Assembly: GCA_937924525.1 (NCBI GenBank)
Contig: CALDSU010000007.1
Span: 248,001 to 312,000 of the forward strand
DNA length: 64,000 bases
Direction: 5' to 3'
From: an uncultured Bryobacteraceae bacterium
Lineage (GTDB): Bacteria; Acidobacteriota; Terriglobia; Bryobacterales; Bryobacteraceae
Position numbers and translations under genes: made by a program. How positions within the stretch are numbered: position 1 is the stretch's first letter; each line of letters starts with the position of its first letter. Shown here one piece after another: positions 54,177 to 63,356 of this stretch. Under the pieces are notes generated by a model that worked only from the letters and a program-made list of their open reading frames with translations, was not told where the DNA came from and searched no databases.

Positions 54177-55385
54177 TCAACGCTGGTGAAGCGTGACCAC
54201 TTGGATCTGAGTGGGGGCGCCCTTCTCCACCCGGACATGCAGGAGCGCCTCGAAAGGCCGTACCTGGCGCGACCCGGTCACGCGCGCCAGACGGGCCAGC
54301 AGTTCCTCCGCCAGGACCGGATGACTGACGAACTCGGCGGCCGCGCCGGTGCCAAAGGTCGTGCACCCTGCCAGAATCAGCGCCCATTTGCCGGGCTGAA
54401 CGCCTGGCAGCAAGGCGACGAGCGCGTAATCTTCGACAATCGGCCTGCCTTGGGCCACCAGATATAAGGAGGGTTCGCCCTCGCGCGGCTTCCGGTTCCA
54501 GAATCCTGGCCTGCCGACCTCCGGTTCCAGGTCCCGGGATTTGAGTTGAAACTCCAGCGACCCCGCCAGCACCCGCAGTTCCGCGTTCTCCGCGGGAGAG
54601 CCGATGAAAATCAGGTTGGCGTTCTTGTCCTCATCCCAGGTCAGCAGGCGGCCGCGCTTGACGCGCAACGGGCGACGCAGGCCGCTGAACATCTGCACCA
54701 GCTCGCGCACCGCCATCACTTCGCCCACGCCGGTATAGGTATCCAGCATCGACTCCGGATCGTCCTGGCCACGCCGGAAGTAGCGCAGTCCGTCACGCGG
54801 CGATCCCACGAATTCCGCGTTACTGAAGATGGCCAAGGGCGGCTCAGGGGACTGGAAAAAGGGCGACCATAACTCCACCAACGCCCGCGCCACCGGAGCC
54901 GGACGGGTGAGCCACCAGGTAATTCCCGCCGAGCCAGCGGCCGTGACGGCCAAAGCCAGGATCGTCCGCAGGAGATTGCGCCGGCGGGCCGGGCGACCCG
55001 GATCCGGTTCGGTTCTCGGCCGGTCGCCGTTGGTCCGGTAGCTGAAGGTGACTTCGTGGCGACCCTTGGGGATCTCCAGCAGCAGGGGGTCCTCCGCGCC
55101 CTGGGCCATATAGTACTCCGCCAACTTGGAGCGGAGGCGTCCGATCTGGACCCGCACCGTCGGGTCCGTCTGGGGATCGAAACCCGCACCGCGTCCCAAC
55201 ACCTGGGTGGCGATCACGTACTCTTTCGGCGGACTACCGGGATGGTCGAGGGACCAGCGAACCAGAAACGCCAGGAGGCTACGCAGGGACTCGGCGCCGC
55301 GGAGCGGCTGGCTTTCCAGGATGCGGCTGGCCTGCGCCTCGCACTCCTCTACCGGCGGGACGGAGCCATTGGACGTTGCATTCAT
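54177..55385 (-). CDS. ToxR-like membrane-anchored winged-helix regulator
   Basis: 402 residues. The N-terminal part (about 30-125) has the winged-helix pattern seen in OmpR/ToxR-type regulators of Acidobacteria (FDPQTDPTVRVQIGRLRSKL and LLLEIPKGRHEVTF as the wing), followed by a basic linker, one transmembrane helix (about 145-165) and a ~235-residue extracytoplasmic domain that could sense a ligand. It is divergent from receptor 3, 270 bases apart. The start chosen is the ATG before NATSNGSVPP; longer forms would reach the shared regulatory region. Confidence 0.78.
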   Translation of the reverse strand: MNATSNGSVPPVEECEAQASRILESQPLRGAESLRSLLAFLVRWSLDHPGSPPKEYVIATQVLGRGAGFDPQTDPTVRVQIGRLRSKLAEYYMAQGAEDPLLLEIPKGRHEVTFSYRTNGDRPRTEPDPGRPARRRNLLRTILALAVTAAGSAGITWWLTRPAPVARALVELWSPFFQSPEPPLAIFSNAEFVGSPRDGLRYFRRGQDDPESMLDTYTGVGEVMAVRELVQMFSGLRRPLRVKRGRLLTWDEDKNANLIFIGSPAENAELRVLAGSLEFQLKSRDLEPEVGRPGFWNRKPREGEPSLYLVAQGRPIVEDYALVALLPGVQPGKWALILAGCTTFGTGAAAEFVSHPVLAEELLARLARVTGSRQVRPFEALLHVRVEKGAPTQIQVVTLHQR

Positions 55386-55457
55386 GGCGTATCGGGGCCT
55401 GATCCACCTAAGTGGCGACGTTCCTTGTCGATCCGTTCCGTATGTTACCAAGTTTGA

Positions 55458-55487
55458 TACTTCGAGAATACCTGGAGGGTACTTCTC
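55458..55487. promoter_or_regulatory. Candidate operator between the ToxR-like gene and receptor 3
   Basis: TACTTC occurs twice as a direct repeat 22 bp apart (two helical turns), and GAGAATACC with GGTACTTCTC forms an imperfect inverted repeat over the second copy. OmpR-type winged helices often bind direct repeats. It sits about 75 bases upstream of the regulator and 170 bases upstream of the receptor start. Confidence 0.35.
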
Positions 55488-55655
55488 AATCGTCCATTTC
55501 GGGACTACGTTGGGAGTAACCAGAAGCTTCAGGAGAAGGTGACCTGGAGAGAGGGCCGTAGTCCCGGCGGCACGCAGGTGGCGGGCGACCGGGGGAGTGA
55601 CGCGAAGATCGTTCGCCCTCTCCCGCCATCTTCCTCCGGAAGCAGGGGGTAGATT

Positions 55656-58600
55656 ATGGCAAGCCGATTTCATGGCGGAATTCTTTTCCTTATCGGAATC
55701 CTTCTGGCAGGGAGTCTTGCGGGGCAGTCCAACTATGGTTCGCTACGCGGCCGCGTAACGGATCCCACCGGCTCGCCGGTTCCCGGCGCGACGATTACGG
55801 TGACCGACCCGGCCACGAACCGGGCGCTTACCGTGCAGGCGAATGAAGAAGGGGTGTACGTGGTTCCCGCCTTGCGTCCCGTCACGTACGACGTCATGGC
55901 GGAATCGCAGGGCTTCAAACAGAAGCTGGTAACGGGAGTCAAGATCGACACGGCCAAGGAGGTCGGGCTCGATCTGACGCTGGAAGTCGGTTCCGTCAGC
56001 GAGCGGATCGAGGTAACCGGCGAGGCTCCCCTGCTGCAAACCGTCAGCGGCGCGGTGACCACTACCGTCGACCAGAAAACCATCGTGGAGATGCCGCTTA
56101 ACGGTCGGAATACGTTACAGTTAGCGCTGATTCTCCCCGGCACTTCCGGGTCTGCGGGCACGGAGATTTCGGAATTGACCACGAACGAACCGCTGCCCGG
56201 GCGGGAACTGTCGATCAACGGCAGCCGGATCGGCTCCACCCAGTTCTTCGCCGACGGAACGAACGTGACCAGTGTCGCCTTGGCGCGTATGAGCATTTCG
56301 TTCACCCCGGACACGATTCAGGAATTCTCGGTTCAGCAGTCCAACTATTCCGCGCAGTATTCACAGGCGGGCGGAGCCATTATTCAGCAGACGACCAAGA
56401 GCGGAACCAATGAGATCCGGGGGACCGGCTACTGGTTTCACCGGCAGAAGGCCTTCACGGCCAATCCCTTCGGCGCGCAACGCTCACCCGTGTTCAACAA
56501 CGACAGCCGTCCGCCCCTGCGGCGGCAACAGTTGGGCGCCACCGTAGGAGGGCCGGTCTGGCTGCCCAAGTTGTACAACGGCAGAGACAAAACCTTTTTC
56601 TTTTTCGCCTATGAACCGACGCGACAATTGGCGTCGAACCCCGGCGGCCCAACGTTCGTCCGCGTGCCGACCGCCGACGAGATCAACGGCGATTTCTCGA
56701 AGACGCGGGTCTACTTCCGGGACACCGCGGGCAACGTTTCCAGCCGGCCCATCGCGCCCCTGTACCAGCAGTTCTTCCGGCGGGCCGATGGCACGCTGGT
56801 GATGATGCCGAACCCGCGCTTCAATCCCGCCGCCCCGGTCAGTGTGTCGAATTCCCGCTTCCTGTATCAAGGTTTCCCGCTGTTCAATCCGAATGATCCG
56901 GACCCGGCGCGGCGCGGGCGCGTGCTGCGCGACGCCAACGGCGTCAGCTTCGTGAATCCGGTCTCCCAGCGCATCATGCGCGAGTTGTATCCGCAGCCCA
57001 ACATCACGGATCCGCAGGCGGTGACGGATTTGCTGGGCGCGAACTTCGCGTTCTTCCGGCGGACCGAATTTCTGGACGACCGCTACTCGGTGCGCCTCGA
57101 CCACCGGCTGACCAATGCGCACCAGATCTACGGGCGGTGGACCGAACAGCCGCAATACGGCAATCGCATGCAGCGCGACGTGATTCAGAGCGGCCTGATC
57201 AGCGACGCCAACAAAAGCCGCCAGATCATGACCACCCTGGTCAGCACCCCCCGGCCCACCATGGTGAACGAATTGCGTCTGAATTATGTCTACGGCAACT
57301 TCGGCAGAAACTTTCCGCAACCGCTGCTGAATCGGGATTACACCTCTGAATACCTGAACATCGGCGGACCCGGGCAAGGCGCCGTCAACCTGCTCGGCTA
57401 TGGCATGGCGCGGTTCTACGACGGCGGAACGATTCGCGCCGACAATGCCCAGGCCAGCGGCGCGCCGTTCGACGCCGTGGGTTTCAACCAGCCCCAGGAC
57501 GTGGGCAAGAACATCGAGCACACCTACGGCCTCACCAATGACTTCAGTTGGGTGCGCGGCAACATGACCTGGAAGATGGGCTTCGCCGCCAGCCACCTGC
57601 AACTGAATCAGGGGAACCTCGGCATCGGTTCGCTCGCGGGCGGACGTTTCGCCTGGAACGCCAACACGACGGCGGAAAAGTGGTGCCGCACGACCCCGAT
57701 CGGCGGCAACCTGCCGGACTGCACGGGCAACCCGCTCGGTGGCGACAAGTTTGCGGCGTTCCTGCTCGGCGTGCCGGAATGGGTGCAGACCCAGACGGAG
57801 AACCTCTCCGCCACTTACTATTACCGCTGGCAGAACATCGGCGCCTACGTCCAGAACGACTGGAAGGTGAATTCGAGCCTGACGCTGAACCTTGGCCTGC
57901 GGTATCAATATCAGTCGCCGCGCTGGGAGAAGAACGATTTTCAGGGCATGCTCAACCTGAATCGTCTGGAAGCGAACCCCTTCGTGGTCGACCCGGCGAC
58001 CGGTCAAGCGCTCGCTGCGCCGGTGTTCGAGTTCGCCGGCGCCGATGGCCGTTCGCGCTACCTGACGCCGGCGCAAAAGCTGGTGTTCGAACCGCGGTTC
58101 GGGTTCGCCTGGACCCCGGGCTTCGCTTGGAACTCGACCCGCAGACTGGTGATTCGCGGCGGTTACGGCATGACGCACGGCACGTTGATGGGGAATGATC
58201 GTGAGCCGCTGCCGAACCTAGGCTCGCAAACGTTCACCGCCTACCGCGGCCTCAGCTATCTGCTGGGCAGCAACGACTGGCTGCCTCCTACCAACATCGC
58301 CACCTGCGGTCTGGCGCGCTGCAACGAACCGGAAGTGCCCATGCAACTGGGTTTCAACAACATGGTGCTCGCCAGCGATCCCAGCCTGTTCTTCCGGTCC
58401 CCCAACGGATTGATCCGTCCCGGCGATACCGCCGACATCTCGCTCACCCGCGGCGTGGTCCGGCAGGACGTGCGTTATCAGGCGACGGGGATCGTGGGCA
58501 ATCCCAACTTCCGGATGCCCACCGTACACAATTACAGTTTGCAGTTGCAGTACCAGGTGATGGCCAACACGGTGTTCACCTTCGGCTATCAGGGCAGCCG

Positions 58601-59795
58601 GGGACACAACCTGTTTGCGCCGCCCCTGAACCTGAACCGTGTGGACCCGTTCACCGGGCGGATGCCGATCCCGGGCTTCGCCGGGCGCGCCGGCGGCGCC
58701 ATCTACATGATCGGCATGACGAATTCCGGTTCCACGTATCACGCCATGATCGCGGAAGTCGAGCGCCGCTTCTACAAGGGGCTCCAGTTCCGGTTCAACT
58801 ATACGTGGTCCAAGTTGCTGGACGATTCGAGCGGCGGCATCAACTTCCCGATTCCCAACAACTCGTTCAACAACGCCTCCGCCGATGTGCCGCTGACCCG
58901 CAACCAGAACCCCTATAATCTGGCGTTGGAGAAAGGCCTGTCGTCCACCGACACGCCGCACATCTTCAACATGGTGGGCTTCTGGGAACTGCCCTTTGGC
59001 CGCGGCAAGCGTTTCCTGACGGGCGGGGGCTGGGTCAACCAGTTGGTGGGCGACTGGCAATGGAGCACGCTCGGCAAGGTCCGGTCCGGTTATCCGATCT
59101 CGGTCACGTTAGGCCGCGCCAACTCCCTGGACACAGGCATTCCGGGCGGGGCGCTGCGTCCTGACTTGCTTCCCGGCGTGCCGCTGCGCAACCCGGATTG
59201 GACCCCGGAAAACACGCTGTTCACGCCTTTCGTCAATCCCCGCGCGTTCGCCTGGCCGGAACCCGGCCAGTACGGAAACGCCGCGCGCAACTATGCCGCC
59301 CGGCTGCCATGGGTGCGCACGTTCGATATGAGCCTGTCCAAGCGCATCCGGCCTTTCGAGGACGGGCGCCGCTTCTTTGAGCTGCGCGCCGAGTTCTTCA
59401 ACGTCTTCAATCTCCGCAACTATGAGAGCAACTTCAATACCGCGCTGTTCAGCGCGGGCGATCAGAATCCGCTGCTGGCGGGAACCGCGCCGTTCCAGAC
59501 GCCGATCGCCGGCGTGGAGCATCGTTTCGCCGCCTTGCGGACGCCGGGCGTGTGGGACGCGATCATCGCCAAGAGCCAGGGCGTGCCCGTCGATACGGCC
59601 ATCGCACAGCTCGCCGGACCGGGGTCGGGCGGCCTCGGGTGCCCCTCGAACGCGGCGGAACTCGGCAACACGCGGGCGCGACTCAGCCCGGCGTGCGCCG
59701 CCCGGGTGTTGGGGCTCAATACCGGTTTCTACCGGTTGAACCTGAACACCTACCAGTCGCGTATCGTGCAGTTCGCGCTGAAGTTTTACTTTTAG
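55656..59795 (+). CDS. Oar-like TonB-dependent receptor with carboxypeptidase-regulatory domain (receptor 3)
   Basis: 1379 residues, the largest of the three. Signal peptide (FLIGILLAGSLAGQ), carboxypeptidase-regulatory domain (about 27-110; LRGRVTDPTGSPVPGATIT), plug with EMPLNGRNTLQLALILPG and barrel ending VQFALKFYF. It is about 200 residues longer than receptors 1 and 2, mostly in barrel loops. GGGGG lies eight bases before the ATG. The divergent ToxR-like gene probably regulates it. A truncated gamma-glutamyltransferase follows. Confidence 0.9.
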   Translation: MASRFHGGILFLIGILLAGSLAGQSNYGSLRGRVTDPTGSPVPGATITVTDPATNRALTVQANEEGVYVVPALRPVTYDVMAESQGFKQKLVTGVKIDTAKEVGLDLTLEVGSVSERIEVTGEAPLLQTVSGAVTTTVDQKTIVEMPLNGRNTLQLALILPGTSGSAGTEISELTTNEPLPGRELSINGSRIGSTQFFADGTNVTSVALARMSISFTPDTIQEFSVQQSNYSAQYSQAGGAIIQQTTKSGTNEIRGTGYWFHRQKAFTANPFGAQRSPVFNNDSRPPLRRQQLGATVGGPVWLPKLYNGRDKTFFFFAYEPTRQLASNPGGPTFVRVPTADEINGDFSKTRVYFRDTAGNVSSRPIAPLYQQFFRRADGTLVMMPNPRFNPAAPVSVSNSRFLYQGFPLFNPNDPDPARRGRVLRDANGVSFVNPVSQRIMRELYPQPNITDPQAVTDLLGANFAFFRRTEFLDDRYSVRLDHRLTNAHQIYGRWTEQPQYGNRMQRDVIQSGLISDANKSRQIMTTLVSTPRPTMVNELRLNYVYGNFGRNFPQPLLNRDYTSEYLNIGGPGQGAVNLLGYGMARFYDGGTIRADNAQASGAPFDAVGFNQPQDVGKNIEHTYGLTNDFSWVRGNMTWKMGFAASHLQLNQGNLGIGSLAGGRFAWNANTTAEKWCRTTPIGGNLPDCTGNPLGGDKFAAFLLGVPEWVQTQTENLSATYYYRWQNIGAYVQNDWKVNSSLTLNLGLRYQYQSPRWEKNDFQGMLNLNRLEANPFVVDPATGQALAAPVFEFAGADGRSRYLTPAQKLVFEPRFGFAWTPGFAWNSTRRLVIRGGYGMTHGTLMGNDREPLPNLGSQTFTAYRGLSYLLGSNDWLPPTNIATCGLARCNEPEVPMQLGFNNMVLASDPSLFFRSPNGLIRPGDTADISLTRGVVRQDVRYQATGIVGNPNFRMPTVHNYSLQLQYQVMANTVFTFGYQGSRGHNLFAPPLNLNRVDPFTGRMPIPGFAGRAGGAIYMIGMTNSGSTYHAMIAEVERRFYKGLQFRFNYTWSKLLDDSSGGINFPIPNNSFNNASADVPLTRNQNPYNLALEKGLSSTDTPHIFNMVGFWELPFGRGKRFLTGGGWVNQLVGDWQWSTLGKVRSGYPISVTLGRANSLDTGIPGGALRPDLLPGVPLRNPDWTPENTLFTPFVNPRAFAWPEPGQYGNAARNYAARLPWVRTFDMSLSKRIRPFEDGRRFFELRAEFFNVFNLRNYESNFNTALFSAGDQNPLLAGTAPFQTPIAGVEHRFAALRTPGVWDAIIAKSQGVPVDTAIAQLAGPGSGGLGCPSNAAELGNTRARLSPACAARVLGLNTGFYRLNLNTYQSRIVQFALKFYF

Positions 59796-59812
59796 ACCGC
59801 AGCCCGGCTGTT

Positions 59813-59828
59813 TTCTCCTGGCGGAGAA
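59813..59828 (+). terminator. Six-bp hairpin after receptor 3
   Basis: TTCTCC-TGGC-GGAGAA, with CCGG on both flanks able to extend it. It is 18 bases past the stop, without a T-run, so termination would be weak. Confidence 0.3.
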
Positions 59829-59869
59829 CCGGTGACGATTCTTCGCACGTCGCGGGGTAAGCCTCTGGC

Positions 59870-61126
59870 TTGCCTGGCAAGCAGGAAGGGGGTGCCCAGG
59901 TGCTGGCGAGCGAGGGCTATGCGGTGTCTCCGTATCTGGCCGGGCTGCTGGAAAGCAACCGGGACGCGCTGACCAAGTGGCCCTCTACCCGCAAGGTCTG
60001 GTTTCCGGAGGGGCGCCCTCTCCAGTCCGGCGACTGGCTGGTCCAGCCTGACCTGGCCGAAACCCTCCGGCTGATCGGCGCCGGCGGCCGCGATGCTTTC
60101 TACCGTGGGCCCGTCGCCCGCCGCATTGTCGAATTCCTCCGCGCGCACGGCGGCATCCTGGAGGAGGACGATCTTGCGGACTACCAGGCCCGCGAATCGG
60201 AAGCGCTCCACCCCACCTACCGGGGGTACGAGATCTATGACGGCGCGCCCCATTCTTTTGATCACATCACCCTGGAGGCGCTGAATATCCTCGAGGGTTT
60301 CAACCTGCGCGCCATGGGCGACCATTCGGCCCGCTATCTCCACTACGTCATGGAGGCGATGAAGCAGGCCTTTGCCGACCGGGACGCCGCAGTGGACGAT
60401 CCGGACTACCCGGCGAATATGCCGCGCCTGGTCAGCAAAGAGCTGGCCGCCCGGCGCCGTGCTGTCATCCGGCCAGACCGTGTCTGGATTCCCGCGGGCG
60501 TCCGCCCCGCCGCGCGGAGCGGCTTTGCCTCGAGCTATGCACTCACCGCGTTCGTGGCCGCGGCGGACGAGGCGCGCAACCTGGTGTCCATCACTTCGTC
60601 CGTTTCGGGCGCTTTCGGCAACATGATGTACGTCGACGGGCGCGGCGGCGGCTTCTTTCTGAACAACTGGTCGCCGCTGTTCCAACTGGACCCGAAGAGC
60701 GCCAACGTGATCGCGCCGCGCAAGGTGCCCCGCACCGGCTGGAGCCCCATGCTCGCCCTGAAGGACGGAAAGCCCGCGCTGGCCTTCGGGACGCCCGGCG
60801 GCGACACAATCCCCCAGACGCAACTCCAGTTCGTGCTGAATTACATCGATTTCGGCATGAACGTCCAGGAGGCGCTGGAGCAGCCTGCCGTGATCACCTC
60901 GGCGTTCCGCGCCTATCGCTACCCGAATGCCGTGGGCAAGGAATTAGCCGTTTCGACGCGGATTCCGGACGATGTCCAGGAGGAACTGCGTCGTCTGGGA
61001 CACACCGTCACCGCCCACGCGGCGCTGGGCGTCGGCAGTGTCAAGGCGATTGCGGTGGACGTCCGCCGCGGCATCCTGATGGGAGGAGCGGCGCCGGAAG
61101 CCGACGCCTACGTCCTGGGACGTTAA
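59870..61126 (+). pseudogene. Gamma-glutamyltransferase family gene missing its N-terminus
   Basis: The frame begins after a TAA and has only a TTG start; 418 residues align with the C-terminal three quarters of gamma-glutamyltransferases (usually ~550). Missing are the signal peptide and the N-terminal region with the substrate-binding arginine. What remains keeps the nucleophile threonine position (T226 in SYALTAFVAAAD, aligning with TTHxSVVD), VSITSS, LNN and GTPGGDTIPQTQLQ. The TTH pair, the LNNxMDDF aspartates and the SS of the binding loop are altered. Either a 5'-truncated pseudogene or a divergent short relative; truncation by rearrangement downstream of receptor 3 is more likely. Confidence 0.65.
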
Positions 61127-61127
61127 T

Positions 61128-61577
61128 TTACGGGCAGACCTTCAGCTTCTTGGTGAGTTCCACCCGGTCCAGGTCAGGACCCCAGCCGCCGGGCAGCGTC
61201 CGCGTGAGGTGAAAACCCTGGCGTTCAAAGAATCCCGCCGCAGCCGGGGGGCAGTACGCCTCGACCAGCGCGGGGTTGTGCTCCGTGCTCAATTTCTTGA
61301 GCACCGCGAACAGCAGGAGACGTCCAAGCCCATTGCGGCGCAGGTCGCGGCGGACCATCAGCCACGGGATGCAAGCCTGGCCGGTGGATTCCAGCCGGAA
61401 TGTCGCGCAGCCTGCTGCCTTCTGCTCAAGCTCGAAGACCAGGACGCACTCCGGAAACTGGCTCAGGAACGCGGCAAACTCATCGCGGAGCCGGAGAGGC
61501 CACGGGGGCTCGCGGTTCGAATCGAACAGCTCCAGACAGGCTGCGAGGTCCCCGGGTTGGAAAGGACGGAGGGACAT
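61128..61577 (-). CDS. GNAT family N-acetyltransferase
   Basis: 149 residues of a typical GNAT fold: FQPGDLAACLELFDSN at the N-terminus, the acetyl-CoA loop RRDLRRNGLGRLLL and the C-terminal GFFERQGFHLTRT. Substrate unknown. Stop codons of this gene and the convergent truncated gamma-glutamyltransferase are one base apart. It starts 12 bases after the cpoB stop and may be read with it. Confidence 0.85.
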   Translation of the reverse strand: MSLRPFQPGDLAACLELFDSNREPPWPLRLRDEFAAFLSQFPECVLVFELEQKAAGCATFRLESTGQACIPWLMVRRDLRRNGLGRLLLFAVLKKLSTEHNPALVEAYCPPAAAGFFERQGFHLTRTLPGGWGPDLDRVELTKKLKVCP

Positions 61578-61589
61578 CGCGCGCGGCGG

Positions 61590-62477
61590 TCAATCTCTCC
61601 GCTTTGGCGCGGCAACGCCGCAGGACGCGTAACCCATCCGCTTCAGTTCCGAGCAGCCCTTGGCCGCCAGTTCGTGTTTGGGATAGCTGGAGTAAAGCTC
61701 CCGAAACGAGCGGGCGGCGTCGGCGCGCCGGTTCAACTTCAGCAGCGACTGCCCCTTCATGTAGAGCGCGTCGGGCGCTTTGCGGCTGTCCGGATAGTTG
61801 TCCAGCAGCAGGTCGAAATTCTTCAAGGCCGCTTCGAAATCGCCTTTGTCGTAGTAAATCTGGCCGATCCAATATTGGGCGTTCGGGGCGTTCTCCGTGT
61901 TGCCGTAATAGCGAAGATACTCGGCGAACTGCTGGAGCGCCAAGTCGCTCTTGCCGCCCATGGTGTCGCGCCGGGCGTTTTCGTAAAGTTGCTCGGCGGA
62001 AAGCGGAGGCGCCCCGCCAAACGCCGCGGGGCCGCTCCCCGGAGGGGGCGGCGCGGGCTGGCCTAACGTGCGAAACTCGTTACTGAGATCGACCATCCGC
62101 TGCTCCAACTTGCCCAGGCGCGACAACACATCGCTCAGATTCTCGCGCACCTGCTGGAACTCCGTCGACATCCGGTCGACTCTCTCCCCCACGGAAGCGG
62201 TGGGTAAGGTCAGCTTCTTTTCCTGCTCGGCAAGCCGGTCATTGACGCGGGCTTCCATGACAGCCAGAGCTTTGTTCGCGCCGTTGGCCGAATCCAGGGT
62301 TTGCTGGACCAGTACGGTCAGGGCGGTCATCTTCTCGTCAAACGTGCGCTGCAGGGTGCGCATCTGATCCTGCAACGTGGCGATGTCGCGCTGAAGCTGG
62401 ACGTATTCTTTCTTTTGGGCGAAAGACACGCCCGGCAGAGCCAACAGCGCCAAGGCCGCCAGCAAGCGTTGATACAT
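61590..62477 (-). CDS. cpoB: Tol-Pal system coordinator CpoB/YbgF
   Basis: 295 residues: signal peptide (YQRLLAALALLALPGVSFAQ), a long coiled coil (about 22-150, the trimerisation part), a short Pro/Gly linker and three TPR repeats at the C-terminus (AEQLYENARRDTMGGKSDLA, PNAQYWIGQIYYDKGDFEAA, DALYMKGQSLLKL). CpoB links PBP1B and Tol function in the periplasm. GAGGGAG precedes the ATG. A hairpin separates it from pal. Confidence 0.88.
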   Translation of the reverse strand: MYQRLLAALALLALPGVSFAQKKEYVQLQRDIATLQDQMRTLQRTFDEKMTALTVLVQQTLDSANGANKALAVMEARVNDRLAEQEKKLTLPTASVGERVDRMSTEFQQVRENLSDVLSRLGKLEQRMVDLSNEFRTLGQPAPPPPGSGPAAFGGAPPLSAEQLYENARRDTMGGKSDLALQQFAEYLRYYGNTENAPNAQYWIGQIYYDKGDFEAALKNFDLLLDNYPDSRKAPDALYMKGQSLLKLNRRADAARSFRELYSSYPKHELAAKGCSELKRMGYASCGVAAPKRRD

Positions 62478-62495
62478 TCGCACTCCCTCTTCCTG

Positions 62496-62526
62496 GCTGG
62501 AGGAGGGCTTCCCACCCTCCTCCAGC
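62496..62526 (-). other. Perfect 12-bp hairpin between pal and cpoB
   Basis: GCTGGAGGAGGG, seven loop bases, CCCTCCTCCAGC, beginning 19 bases after the pal stop and ending 18 bases before the cpoB start. No T-run follows. It may set relative levels of pal and cpoB by partial termination, RNase-end protection or masking of the cpoB Shine-Dalgarno. Confidence 0.6.
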
Positions 62527-62545
62527 GCATCGCTGCCCCGCGCCG

Positions 62546-63319
62546 TTACTGTCCGGGCGCGAAGTGGGCGCGGCGGTTCCGCTGCCAGCAGCTTTCGTTC
62601 GACTCCGTGCACTGCGGCCGCTCTTTGCCGTAGCTGATGGTTCTCAGCTTGTCGGCAGGCACTCCCAGTTGCACCAGGAATTCCTTGGCGGAGGTGGCGC
62701 GGCGGTCGCCCAAGCCGAGGTTGTACTCGGCCGAGCCGCGCTCGTCGCAATGGCCCTCGACGGACACGGAGCGATCCGGGAAATCGCGGAAGATCGCCTT
62801 GAGCGCGTCGGCGTTGCGGGTCAGCGTCGCGCGGGCATCGTCACGGATATTGCTCTTGTCGTAATCGAAGAACGCGTCCTGGACCTCGCGGGCCAACCGC
62901 TCCTCGAAAGTCGCCTTGGGCGCTGGCGGCGGAGGCGGCGGCGGAGGCGCGGTGACGTTCACCGTGGCCGTGCGGCGCGCCTCGCCACCCGGACCCCGCG
63001 CGATCAGCGTGTAGGTGGTGGTGCTCGACGGGAACACCTGGCGGGATCCGTTGGCGGACACCCGGCCGATGCCTGGTTCAATGGTAATGTCATCGGCGCC
63101 TTCGACCGCCCACTTCAGCGTGGACGACTGGCCGCGTTCGATGGTGCCCGGTTCAGCCGCGAACAAGGTGATCATGGGCGGATTCGGCTTCGGCGCGGGG
63201 GCCTCGGCCGGCGGCGGTGGAGGAGGAGGCGGTGGGGCAGGGGCCTTCTTCTTGCAACCCGCCGCGAACAGTATCGCGAAACTCAGCAAGAGCGCAGCAA
63301 CGTACTTTTTGGTCAGCAT
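62546..63319 (-). CDS. pal: Peptidoglycan-associated lipoprotein Pal
   Basis: 257 residues: lipoprotein signal (VAALLLSFAILFAAGC), a Pro-rich stretch, an Ig-like beta domain (about 45-125; PGTIERGQSSTLKWAV), a second poly-Pro run and a C-terminal OmpA/Pal domain with FFDYDKSNI, VEGHCDERGSAEYN and GDRRATSAKEFL. Pal anchors the outer membrane to peptidoglycan with Tol proteins. The extra Ig-like domain makes it longer than the enterobacterial protein. AGGAGAAGG supports the ATG. Confidence 0.92.
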   Translation of the reverse strand: MLTKKYVAALLLSFAILFAAGCKKKAPAPPPPPPPPPAEAPAPKPNPPMITLFAAEPGTIERGQSSTLKWAVEGADDITIEPGIGRVSANGSRQVFPSSTTTYTLIARGPGGEARRTATVNVTAPPPPPPPPAPKATFEERLAREVQDAFFDYDKSNIRDDARATLTRNADALKAIFRDFPDRSVSVEGHCDERGSAEYNLGLGDRRATSAKEFLVQLGVPADKLRTISYGKERPQCTESNESCWQRNRRAHFAPGQ

Positions 63320-63356
63320 GGTAGAAACCTTCTCCTGGCTTTGCACAACACAGATC

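Noticed and set aside
62900-63240. Poly-proline codon repeats in pal as a possible DNA repeat element
   Set aside because: They encode the Pro-rich linkers typical of Pal-like lipoproteins; ordinary coding low complexity.
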